From assembly GCA_964019425.1 (NCBI GenBank), contig OZ025838.1, positions 324,501 to 388,500 of the forward strand: a stretch of 64,000 bases of DNA. The letters are read 5' to 3'. Below the pieces are notes generated by a model. That model searched no databases, was not told the origin of the DNA, and was given only the letters and a program-made list of their open reading frames with translations. Both the position numbers and the translations under genes were made by a program. Below, piece by piece: positions 1 to 8,689 of the stretch. Numbering within the stretch: the first letter of the stretch is position 1; every line of letters begins with the position of its first letter. The stretch comes from Flectonema sp. DT1601. Taxonomy: Eukaryota > Euglenozoa > Diplonemea > Diplonemida > Diplonemidae.

Positions 1-48
1 GTGCCTGAACAGACAGGCGTCCCCTGTGTCCACGCATGTGCTTTTTGA
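1..48 (+). pseudogene. MULE transposase SWIM-finger tail, cut by window start
   Basis: The first 45 bases read VPEQTGVPCVHACAF and then TGA. This is the second half of a SWIM zinc finger (C-x-C ... C-x-H), of the kind that follows the DDE core in Mutator-like transposases. The same sequence recurs at 4147-4194, where the first two cysteines (CAC) are also present. The rest of this copy lies left of the window. The stop right after the finger is shared by both copies, so it is either the natural end of the exon reading or an old lesion that was duplicated. Confidence 0.7.
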
Positions 49-194
49 GGTATGCTGCAACCTTCCCCAGTATATGATTTTGAATGTAGCCTTAAAACAA
101 AAAACAGGACACTAAAAATTGTCAGTTTTGGCATCAAACTTGTAATGGTTTAATCATTACAGGTTATTTACTGAAATATTTGTTCTAAAAGTTG

Positions 195-348
195 CTAAGT
201 ATTTCTCAATTAGAAATTTTTTATTTTTTTATTTTCAGCTTAATTAGCTACAAATTGTTTCTACTAAGTGTTTCTCACTTAGATTTTTTTTTTGCTTTTC
301 AGCTCCTTAAAAGCTGCTAAGTGTTTCTGCTAAGTGTTTCTCACTTAG
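195..348. repeat. Three short hairpin repeats in spacer D
   Basis: The 19-mer CTAAGTG-TTTCT-CACTTAG is a perfect 7-bp stem with a 5-nt loop at 264-282 and 330-348. A decayed version (CTAAGTA...CAATTAG) lies at 195-213. The same three recur in the duplicated copy at 4341-4359, 4410-4428 and 4476-4494. Function is unknown; protein-binding sites or structured RNA are possible. Confidence 0.7.
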
Positions 349-979
349 AATTTTATTGTTATGTTCGTTTTCTATCCCTTCTCCTATCCCTTTTGTTCAA
401 AATAAGCGGGAGGAAATTCTCTCATTCACGCTAAGATGCACTCTGAACTTTGATTTTTTGATCTGAGTGTGAGGGAATGACCTGTTAGTGCATTGGGCAT
501 AAGCTGTGCAGCAGTTTAGATGTCTTAGGTGTTAATAAGGGGTTCCTCTTAGCATTTTTCTTTGTTCCCACCTTATGATTTTCTTGAAGAAAAAAAATAG
601 AAGTCATAATGGTGCTTCCCTCTGGAAGGGTTGTAAGCCATGGTGTCCAACTAAATTAAAGGACAAGTCTGGGATAATCCCTGCCATAGGGGCGAGTATT
701 CTACCATGGTTGAAATACTCTGGCAACTGATCTTCAATTTTATGTTGTTTGTTAGCTGCTGGTGTAATTTAATCATGTGTTGATACTTGCATATGTTTAT
801 TTGTTATCTTTTACTACAATTACTCTTACCTATATCTTTTCTTTTTATTCTCTATCTGTTCTGGTCTGTTACTTCATTTGTCTTGTTTAACTTCAGTTAT
901 ATGCATTTTACTTTTTATTGTTTCCCATCTACTTTTTATTTTCATAGTTTACCTTTGATTTTATAACTTCACACAGGGT

Positions 980-1227
980 ACTATGAACGATGAGAGATCC
1001 AGTGGGATCACTCAGGGTCTAGTAGAGACCACCAATGTTGTGCGTTGATAGGCAAGGTGACCAACCTTGACATTCTTTCTTTTCTCTCCTGTTGTGACAA
1101 ACACAAAATACACACACAGCTTACAGTGTGTTCTTTGTGTATGTTTTCTTCAGGTGTGAGTAGTTTTTTTGTTCTTGCTCTTCAGGGAGGGCCTTAGCCA
1201 AAAGCTAACAGTCCAAATCTCACCTGG
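980..1227 (+). repeat. Dispersed repeat A with conserved hairpins
   Basis: This 250-bp unit recurs at about 5126-5373, 5683-5930 and 6240-6487, truncated at 8137-8253 and 11610-11750, and inverted at about 12460-12720. It contains a run of compact inverted repeats: GATCC/GGATC, GGTCT/AGACC, CAAGGT/ACCTTG, an AC/GT-rich stem, then a T7 run and TTAGC-CAAAA-GCTAA. No convincing reading frame is kept between copies. It could be a non-coding mobile repeat or a small structured RNA gene. Confidence 0.7.
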
Positions 1228-1283
1228 TAAACTCAACTCTACAAACTCTTATTCTCAATCAGTTTTTTATTTATATTTTTTTT

Positions 1284-1331
1284 TTTTTTTTATTTTTTTC
1301 ATGTTTGATTATTTCCTCTTCATATTTTTTT

Positions 1332-1362
<31 letters not shown>

Positions 1363-1553
1363 CTCTGCCTCTCTCTTAATTCTGTTCGTTTCTTTGAAAC
1401 GAAAATTCATTTGAATATTATTCCTTGGTCAGCAACAGTCATTGTCGCCCTCTGGGCCTGTTAAAAAAAAAAAAAAAAAATAAAAAGAAAGTTTACATCG
1501 GGAATAGGGCAGGAGCCAAAAGCTCCCAGTCCGTTACTTCCCACTCTATCGAA
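1284..1553 (-). repeat. Element C, partial copy (inverted)
   Basis: This copy reads, on the minus strand, from the C end (ATTCGATAGAGTGGGAAG) through the TTCGTTTC-AAA-GAAACGAA hairpin to the GAAGAGGAAATAATC region. It is then truncated at a poly-T/A tract. It abuts the start of the MULE N-terminal fragment at 1564. Confidence 0.75.
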
Positions 1554-1563
1554 TTCTCCTAAG

Positions 1564-2061
1564 ATGCCCGGAAACATAGTTGAAACTCAACCTGCTGCCA
1601 CTGAAACTCAGCCTGCCTCAGCTTTGGCTGACACAAGACCTAGTATTGAGGGAACCTTTCAATCCTTTGACGCACTTCGTGCGAGGGTAACCCTCGCTTC
1701 TTGTTCTTCGGGAAGGGGGTTTAAGACAAGCCACATAGTGGGGAAAAGGGTGACATTCACGTGCACAAACGCATGTGGGTGGAAAGTATGTGCCACAGCA
1801 ACAGACGAAGGTTGCTACCACATAACGCGTGTTGGAGAAAGCAGCTCCTACGGTATGAAGAATACTGTCTCATACCTTGCTGCTGAAAAGTGTAGGTATG
1901 CCTGCCTGCCTCATAATTGTATTCTGGTTGGTATTAGTTTTTGCCACAACACTAAACATAGGTCTCTAGGAGAGAAATACACCGCGGCGTGTTTAATCGC
2001 AGACATGAAGGAGAAGGGGGTCGTGATAAAGAAGGACACCGCCTATCGCGCGCTGCAGAAG
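1564..2061 (+). pseudogene. MULE transposase, N-terminal domain fragment
   Basis: An ATG-initiated frame of 166 codons carries a MuDR/FLYWCH-like DNA-binding region. A Cys-rich core (CTNACGWKVCATATDEGCYH) is followed by a His/Cys segment and by the helical tail typical of MULEs just before the transposase core (about GEKYTAACLIADMKEKG to TAYRALQK). The frame passes into element C sequence at 2062, which supplies the apparent stop at 2071-2073. So this exon or domain is physically separated from the DDE core at 2579 by two C-derived pieces in opposite orientation. A possible 42-nt intron (GTATGC...TTAG, about 1893-1934) would keep the frame. It is ambiguous because both readings are open. Confidence 0.7.
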
Positions 2062-2174
2062 AACGTTGTATGAAAAAGGAAAAAAAAGAAAAAAAAAAAA
2101 AAAAAGACCAGAAAAGGAAAGAGAAAATGAAAAGGTATAATATTATTGTGGGGATATGAGGATAGCAGGGAGAT

Positions 2175-2212
<38 letters not shown>

Positions 2213-2244
2213 CATGTTTGATTATTTCCTCTTCATATTTTTTT

Positions 2245-2276
<32 letters not shown>

Positions 2277-2466
2277 CTCTGCCTCTCTCTTAATTCTGTT
2301 CGTTTCTTTGAAACGAAAATTCATTTGAATATTATTCCTTGGTCAGCAACAGTCATTGTCGCCCTCTGGGCCTGTTAAAAAAAAAAAAAAAAAATAAAAA
2401 GAAAGTTTACATCGGGAATAGGGCAGGAGCCAAAAGCTCCCAGTCCGTTACTTCCCACTCTATCGA
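2062..2466. repeat. Two partial element C pieces, head to head
   Basis: 2062-2176 is the plus-oriented right part of C (ACGTTGTATGAAAAAGG to GGGGATATGAG plus GATAGCAGGGAGATGCTC). After a poly-T tract, 2210-2466 is an inverted left part ending ATTCGATAGAGTGGG on the minus strand. Together they form a fold-back arrangement between the N-terminal and catalytic parts of the MULE frame. The same sequence order in opposite orientation occurs at 7313-7566. Confidence 0.7.
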
Positions 2467-2578
2467 ATTCGGATAGGGTAAGAAATTTGGGAGAGGAATA
2501 GGGGCAGTGAACTTTTGATTCAGGCCCTTCCCAACGAACAGGACGAAGACTTCTAAAACCTGAGATGAACCAATTGAG

Positions 2579-3370
2579 TTGAAACAAACAAATAACAGAG
2601 ACGCAACACATACCGGAACATCATCGCAAGCAATGCTTCGGACCTCCGTCGACCTTCGTTCTTCCGGCGGCAAAGGGAAACAAGAAAGAACGGGCAATGA
2701 GACAAACCTGTTAGTTGGTGTTGTGTTGATCAACGGGGATCCCCACGACGGGTACAAATTCTTAGAGTCGTGGTGCCGCGCAGCGGAGGTGGCAAACCCT
2801 GGGACTAAGTGGCACATTGCGGACAAGGACGGACGATTTTGTCATTTGTTCCTCGCCTTTGGTCCCTGCATTGACGGGGCAAAACATTGTCCCCAAGGTT
2901 TTGGGGTGACCGATGGGTGCTCCCTGAAAGGGTACTACGTCGGGAATTTTCTAACGTTGTTGGGCATGGATGCTTCTGGGCGAGAGTTCCCAGTTGCCTT
3001 TGCCATCACAGGAAACGAGAGCAAAAAAACCTGGGGATGGTTTTTTGACAAGTGTCGCAGCACGCTTGGTGAAGATTTTTTCAACGGGTATGCACTGATG
3101 TCAGACCAGCAGAAAGGCCTCGACACAGCGATGAAAAAGTCGTTCCCACAGGCCAAGGGGTTGAAGTGTTCAGCCCACATGGAACGCAACATAAAGCTTG
3201 CCTTCAAAAGTAAGGAAGCCGTGTCGAAGTTTAAGAAACTTCGAATGACGTCATCGGAAGAGAGGTACGAGGAAGTGTTCGACACCCTCGATCCTGAATT
3301 TCAGGAGTACCTGAAGGGGAAAGACCCAACATCATGGGCAACGTGCCAGATAAGAGCACGGAATTATGGA
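2579..3370 (+). pseudogene. MULE transposase, DDE core (two of three catalytic acids)
   Basis: An open frame encodes the Mutator-like transposase core. The sequence KFLESWCRAAEVANPGTKWH is the typical pre-core segment. TDGCSLKGYYVG holds the first catalytic Asp, GMDASGREFPVAFAITGNES the conserved strand region, LMSDQQKGLDTAM the second Asp, and CSAHMERNIK the C-x2-H motif. The frame has no obvious ATG at its left end; the first in-frame Met is in the segment SSQAML. At 3361-3370 it is interrupted by element C, and transposase sequence resumes at 3751. The region 2467-2578 upstream is not readable as transposase in one frame. Confidence 0.85.
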
Positions 3371-3760
3371 ATTTCGATAAAGTGGGAAGTAACGGACTGG
3401 GAGCTTTTGGCTCCTGCCCTATTCCCGATGTAAACTTTCTTTTTATTTTTTTTTTTTTTTTAACAGGCCCAAAGGGCGACAATGATGGTTGCTGACCAAG
3501 GAATAATATTCAAATGAATTTTCGTTTCAAAGAAACGAACAGAATTAAGAGAGAGGTAGAGAAAAAAAAAAAAAAAAAAAAAGAAAGAATAGAAAAAAAA
3601 TATGAAGAGGAAATAATCAAACATGAAAAAAAAAAAAAAAAAATAAAATATAAATAAAAAACGTTGTATGAAAAAGGAAAAAAAGAAAAAAAAAAGACCA
3701 GAAAAGGAAAGAGAAAATGAAAAGGTATAATATTATTGTGGGGATATGAGGAATTATGGA
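3361..3760 (+). mobile_element. Element C, full 380-bp insertion with 10-bp target duplication
   Basis: Element 3371-3750 lies inside the transposase frame and is flanked by an exact GAATTATGGA at 3361-3370 and 3751-3760. This defines its ends: ATTTCGATAAAG on the left and GGGGATATGAG on the right. The ends are not inverted repeats of each other. Internal landmarks are the hairpin GGAGC-TTTTG-GCTCC, a GTAAACT...AACAG tract, and the hairpin TTCGTTTC-AAA-GAAACGAA, followed by purine-rich DNA. It has no coding capacity. A 9-10 bp duplication is the size made by Mutator-family transposases, so C could be a non-autonomous passenger of such an enzyme. Confidence 0.85.
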
Positions 3761-4194
3761 CATACAACGTCCAACCTGGCGGAGAGCTTTAACGCCTCCT
3801 TATCAAAGATAAGGGCGAAAAGCATCCTCGGCCTGTTAAACGGGTTACTAGGCCAGCTTTCTCGTTGGTTCTATGAACGGCACATGGAAGATACAGGCAA
3901 CGACGACGGAGTACTACAGCACGTGCAGGACAAGGTGGAGGCGCTTAACGCCGAAGCCTCACGTTACGATGTAATACCTGTAAGTAAGTTAGGGGAGGTA
4001 TATGAAGGTATTCCTATAACTCTCTCTTGCAAAAACATTCAAACTAATATTGTATTGTAATCCCCACAGCTTCAGTAATTAAGGGAGAAAGTACCCGCCT
4101 GGTGAAGGTCATCGCGAATGAAAAAATTGTGACGTGCGCCTGTTTGGTGCCTGAACAGACAGGCGTCCCCTGTGTCCACGCATGTGCTTTTTGA
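3751..4194 (+). pseudogene. MULE transposase, third catalytic residue, intron and SWIM finger
   Basis: After the C insertion the transposase continues with TSNLAESFNASLSKIR, whose Glu (N-x2-E-S-F-N) is the third acid of the DDE triad. A phase-1 spliceosomal intron fits 3984-4069: donor GTAAGT, an ACTAAT branch-like site and acceptor CCACAG. Splicing joins ...DVIPV-T-SVIKGESTRL and leads into the SWIM finger (CAC ... CVH), ending at TGA 4192-4194. Without splicing the frame closes at 4060. This shows the element had a spliced transposase gene. The zinc-knuckle end lies 2.3 kb downstream. Confidence 0.75.
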
Positions 4195-5373
4195 GGTATG
4201 CTGCAACCTTCCCCAGTATATGATTTTGAATGTAGCCTTAAAACAAAAAACAGGACACTAAAAATTGTCAGTTTTGGCATCAAACTTGTAATGGTTTAAT
4301 CATTACAGGTTATTTACTGAAATATTTGTTCTAAAAGTTGCTAAGTATTTCTCAATTAGAAATTTTTTATTTTTTTATTTTCAGCTTAATTAGCTACAAA
4401 TTGTTTCTACTAAGTGTTTCTCACTTAGATTTTTTTTTTGCTTTTCAGCTCCTTAAAAGCTGCTAAGTGTTTCTGCTAAGTGTTTCTCACTTAGAATTTT
4501 ATTGTTATGTTCGTTTTCTATCCCTTCTCCTATCCCTTTTGTTCAAAATAAGCGGGAGGAAATTCTCTCATTCACGCTAAGATGCACTCTGAACTTTGAT
4601 TTTTTGATCTGAGTGTGAGGGAATGACCTGTTAGTGCATTGGGCATAAGCTGTGCAGCAGTTTAGATGTCTTAGGTGTTAATAAGGGGTTCCTCTTAGCA
4701 TTTTTCTTTGTTCCCACCTTATGATTTTCTTGAAGAAAAAAAATAGAAGTCATAATGGTGCTTCCCTCTGGAAGGGTTGTAAGCCATGGTGTCCAACTAA
4801 ATTAAAGGACAAGTCTGGGATAATCCCTGCCATAGGGGCGAGTATTCTACCATGGTTGAAATACTCTGGCAACTGATCTTCAATTTTATGTTGTTTGTTA
4901 GCTGCTGGTGTAATTTAATCATGTGTTGATACTTGCATATGTTTATTTGTTATCTTTTACTACAATTACTCTTACCTATATCTTTTCTTTTTATTCTCTA
5001 TCTGTTCTGGTCTGTTACTTCATTTGTCTTGTTTAACTTCAGTTATATGCATTTTACTTTTTATTGTTTCCCATCTACTTTTTATTTTCATAGTTTACCT
5101 TTGATTTTATAACTTCACACAGGGTACTATGAACGATGAGAGATCCAGTGGGATCACTCAGGGTCTAGTAGAGACCACCAATGTTGTGCGTTGATAGGCA
5201 AGGTGACCAACCTTGACATTCTTTCTTTTCTCTCCTGTTGTGACAAACACAAAATACACACACAGCTTACAGTGTGTTCTTTGTGTATGTTTTCTTCAGG
5301 TGTGAGTAGTTTTTTTGTTCTTGCTCTTCAGGGAGGGCCTTAGCCAAAAGCTAACAGTCCAAATCTCACCTGG
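4147..5373 (+). repeat. 1.23-kb direct duplication, copy 2
   Basis: This copy is co-linear with 1-1227. Here the left end is continuous with the upstream transposase, so this copy shows the original context: SWIM tail, then spacer D, then repeat A. Whether D and A are an inserted block or a long intron between the SWIM and zinc-knuckle exons cannot be decided from one locus. Confidence 0.85.
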
Positions 5374-6487
5374 AAATTCAACTCTATTAGTTCTGGTCAG
5401 AAACCCCTGGGCAGCAAGAAGGAAAGCAGTTTAGTACTTCTGGGTGTTTGGCATCACCCCCCATAGTGAGCAAGTACAACAGGTAGCATTGGTAGTCTGT
5501 TGATCCTGAGTGATCCCAGCTACAGTTTTGTTTTTCTTTCTTTTTTTTTTTAGAAGAAAATCAGGACATCCAAGCACTGCTGGATAGTTGCTGAATGCAG
5601 GGCCTGCCTGTGGCATTATAATAACAGGCTAAGTCATTTGTAGTTCATAGTTTACCTTTGATTTTATAACTTCACACAGGGTACTATGAACGATGAGAGA
5701 TCCAGTGGGATCACTCAGGGTCTAGTAGAGACCACCAATGTTGTGCGTTGATAGGCAAGGTGACCAACCTTGACATTCTTTCTTTTCTCTCCTGTTGTGA
5801 CAAACACAAAATACACACACAGCTTACAGTGTGTTCTTTGTGTATGTTTTCTTCAGGTGTGAGTAGTTTTTTTGTTCTTGCTCTTCAGGGAGGGCCTTAG
5901 CCAAAAGCTAACAGTCCAAATCTCACCTGGAAATTCAACTCTATTAGTTCTGGTCAGAAACCCCTGGGCAGCAAGAAGGAAAGCAGTTTAGTACTTCTGG
6001 GTGTTTGGCATCACCCCCCATAGTGAGCAAGTACAACAGGTAGCATTGGTAGTCTGTTGATCCTGAGTGATCCCAGCTACAGTTTTGTTTTTCTTTCTTT
6101 TTTTTTTTAGAAGAAAATCAGGACATCCAAGCACTGCTGGATAGTTGCTGAATGCAGGGCCTGCCTGTGGCATTATAATAACAGGCTAAGTCATTTGTAG
6201 TTCATAGTTTACCTTAGATTTTATAACTTCACATAGGTACTATGAACGATGAGAGATCCAGTGGGATCACTCAGGGTCTAGTAGAGACCACCAATGTTGT
6301 GCGTTGATAGGCAAGGTGACCAACCTTGACATTCTTTCTTTTCTCTCCTGTTGTGACAAACACAAAATACACACACAGCTTACAGTGTGTTCTTTGTGTA
6401 TGTTTTCTTCAGGTGTGAGTAGTTTTTTTGTTCTTGCTCTTCAGGGAGGGCCTTAGCCAAAAGCTAACAGTCCAAATCTCACCTGGA
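5124..6487 (+). repeat. 557-bp tandem repeat (A+B), two and a half units
   Basis: Unit spacing is exactly 557 bp (5117 to 5674 to 6231 for the same 10-mer). Each unit is repeat A (250 bp) plus repeat B (about 300 bp, from CTCTATTAGTTCTGGTCAG to the TTTACCTTTGATTTTATAAC motif). The third unit stops after A. B contains a small open frame on the minus strand in every copy. It carries a poly-lysine stretch from the T-run and looks incidental. Units 1 and 2 look almost identical, which suggests recent unequal exchange. Confidence 0.85.
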
Positions 6488-6496
6488 AATTCAACT

Positions 6497-6914
6497 CAAC
6501 CCTCTGTCCACTGTCAGTAGGGAGTTTACACATGGTGCACTCAGGAATGCGTATGCCACCCCGATCCGCCCAGTTGGGGTTTACCTCATTGAGAGGTTGA
6601 AAACAGATCTCCTCCCACCATTAACGCAGAGAGGAATTGGTGCCCCAAAGAAGAGAATAAAGTCTCAGGGAGAGGGAGGCAGACAATGTACGCGTTGTCA
6701 GGGGTTTGGACACTACTCCACTACCTGCAAAGAGCCCCTCTCGGAGGCAAACCATCCGAAACCTGCGGCTAAGGAGGCAGCAGCTAAGCAATCAGCTGCG
6801 AAGAAGGCATCGCCAAAGAAATCGAAGAAGCCGGCCTTGAAGGCAAGAAAGAAAATAAAAGTAGAAAGCGAATCAGAAACAGAAACCGAAAGTGAAAATT
6901 ATCACTTTCAGTGA
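6497..6914 (+). pseudogene. MULE transposase C-terminal zinc knuckle fragment
   Basis: The frame reads RPVGVYLIERLKTDLLPP, matching the post-SWIM region of MULEs. It then shows the zinc knuckle CTRCQGFGHYSTTC (C-x2-C-x4-H-x4-C) and a Lys/Ala/Glu-rich tail (KKASPKKSKKPALKARKK) that ends at TGA 6912-6914. Readable homology begins at about 6510, just inside the edge of the last repeat A. The fragment has no start of its own. It is best read as the 3' end of the transposase at 1564-4194, separated from it by D and the A/B tandem. Confidence 0.8.
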
Positions 6915-7149
6915 ATAGCGAAAAAAAATTATCATATTCAGTGAACAGCGAAAAAAAAAAAAATTCTTTTACTGAATAGCGAAAATGGAATTATTGGACC
7001 CCCCAATAGCGAAAATCTCAAATAAATAAAAAGAATAAAAAAAAAAAAAAAAGGAATAAACAATGTTATCATTATTTTTTTTTATCGATCGACTGTGTCG
7101 ATTACTTACTATTTTCCGTCCTGGTCAAGACGCTAAACTGATTGTTTTT

Positions 7150-7182
<33 letters not shown>

Positions 7183-7312
7183 ATAAACAATGTTATCATT
7201 GTTTTTTTTCTATCGATCAACTATGTCGATTACTTTCTATTTTCCGTCCTGATCAAGACGCTAAACTGATTGTTTCCTTTTTTTAAATAATAAATAAGAA
7301 AAAAAAAAAAAA
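6915..7312 (-). repeat. Inverted satellite S monomers and A-rich DNA
   Basis: 6915-7040 is A-rich sequence with several near-copies of AATAGCGAAAA. 7040-7290 holds two satellite S monomers in the opposite orientation to the main arrays (AACAATGTTATCATT, then TCGATCGACTGTGTCGAT, then GTCCTGGTCAAGACG). No gene is seen. Confidence 0.7.
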
Positions 7313-7566
7313 AAAAAAAAGAGCATCTCCCTGCTATCCCTCATATCCCCACAATAATATTATACCTTTTCATTTTCTCTTTCCTTTTCTGGTCTTTTTT
7401 TTTTCTTTTTTTTCCTTTTTCATACAACGTTTTTTATTTATATATATATTTTTTTTTTTTTTTTTTCATGTTTGATTATTTCCTCTTTATTTTTTTTTTT
7501 TTTTTTCTCTGCCTCTCTCTTAATTCTGTTCGTTTCTTTGAAACGAAAATTCATTTGAATATTATC
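7313..7566 (-). repeat. Element C copy (inverted, left end lost)
   Basis: It runs on the minus strand from the GATAGCAGGGAGATGCTC junction back to GAATATTA, where it is cut by a D-derived segment. As in the plus-oriented copies, the satellite lies on the side of the GGGGATATGAG end, so C and S move or are arranged together. Confidence 0.7.
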
Positions 7567-8253
7567 CATGGTGTCCAACTAAATTAAAGGACAAGTCTGG
7601 GATAATCCCTGCCAGAGGGGCGAGTATTCTACCATGGTTGAAATACTCTGGCAACTGATCTTCAATTTTATGTTGTTTGTTAGCTGCTGGTGTATCTTGA
7701 TTATGTGTTGATACTTGCATTTTTTTATTTGTAATCTTCTATTACAATCCTCTTTCTGTTCTGGTCTGTTACTTCATTTGTCTTGTTTAACTTCAGTTAT
7801 ATCCATTTTACTTTTTATTGTTTCCCATCTACTTTTTATTTTCTATTAGTTTTGGTCAGAAACTCCTGGGCAGCAAGAAGGAAAGCAGTTTAGTACTTCT
7901 GGGTGTTTGGCATCACCCCCCATAGTGAGCAAGTACAACAGGTAGCATTGGTAGTCTGTTGATCCTGAGTGATCCCAGCTACAGTTTTGTTTTTCTTTCT
8001 TTTTTTTAGAAGAAGATCAGGACATCCTAGCACTGCTGGATAGTTGCTGAATGCAGGGCCTGCCTGTGGCATTATAATAACAGGCTAAGTCATTTGTAGT
8101 TCATAGTTTACCTTTGATTTTATAACTTCACATAGGTACTATGAACGATGAGAGATCCAGTGGGATCACTCAGGGTCTAGTAGAGACCACCAATGTTGTG
8201 CGTTGATAGGCAAGGTGACCAACCTTGACATTCTTTCTTTTCTCTCCTGTTGT
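7567..8253 (+). repeat. Rearranged D, B and truncated A repeats
   Basis: 7567-7845 is a diverged copy of the right part of spacer D, with substitutions and small deletions against 637-960. 7846-8136 is repeat B, and 8137-8253 is repeat A cut at TCTCCTGTTGTGA, where element C begins. No coding potential is visible. Confidence 0.7.
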
Positions 8254-8255
8254 GA

Positions 8256-8447
8256 ATTCGATAGAGTGGGAAGTAACGGACTGGGAGCTTTTGGCTCCTG
8301 CCCTATTCCCGATGTAAACTTTCTTTTTATTTTTTTTTTTTTTTTTTAACAGGCCCAGAGGGCGACAATGACTGTTGCTGACCAAGGAATACTATTCAAA
8401 TGAATTTTCGTTTCAAAGAAACGAACAGAATTAAGAGAGAGGCAGAG

Positions 8448-8478
<31 letters not shown>

Positions 8479-8652
8479 AGAAATATGAAGAGGAAATAAT
8501 CAAACATGAAAAAAATAAAAAAAAAAAAAAATATAAATAAAAAACGTTGTATGAAAAAGGAAAAAAAAGAAAAAAAGAAAAAAGACCAGAAAAGGAAAGA
8601 GAAAATGAAAAGGTATAATATTATTGTGGGGATATGAGGATAGCAGGGAGAT

Positions 8653-8662
<10 letters not shown>
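8256..8662 (+). repeat. Element C copy leading into the satellite array
   Basis: This is a full-length-like C (ATTCGATAGAGTGG to GGGGATATGAG) followed by GATAGCAGGGAGATGCT and a T-run of about 30 nt. No target duplication was found at its ends. Confidence 0.75.
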
Positions 8663-8683
<21 letters not shown>

Positions 8684-8689
8684 TTTATT

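Larger units (their letters stand above)
1..1227 (+). repeat. 1.23-kb direct duplication, copy 1 (SWIM tail + spacer D + repeat A)
   Basis: Positions 1-1227 match 4147-5373 at a constant offset of 4146 with no length difference. I saw no substitution in the stretches compared. The copies part company immediately after CACCTGG. The segment holds the MULE SWIM tail, about 930 bp of AT-rich spacer (D) and one copy of repeat A (about 980-1227). The sharp right end and high identity point to a recent duplication, gene conversion, or an assembly-level duplication. Confidence 0.85.

Noticed and set aside
1893-1934. 42-nt intron in the MULE N-terminal fragment
   Set aside because: Both spliced and unspliced readings are open and motif conservation does not decide, so it is not called.
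2043-2328. Poly-Lys / poly-Phe frames at A/T runs (also 13045-13251, 16069-16368, 28631-28852)
   Set aside because: They are translations of homopolymer tracts and simple repeats.
3433-3470. GTAAACT...AACAG inside element C as a 40-nt intron
   Set aside because: It is present in all copies, but the flanking frame does not continue as transposase and the interior is mostly T-run. It is probably chance.
5431-6173. Small minus-strand frames in repeat B (also at 7890-8072 and plus 12771-12965) starting MPQAGPAFSNYPAVLG
   Set aside because: They are copied with the repeat, contain a poly-Lys stretch from the T-run and change ends where the repeat is cut. There is no sign of protein-level constraint.
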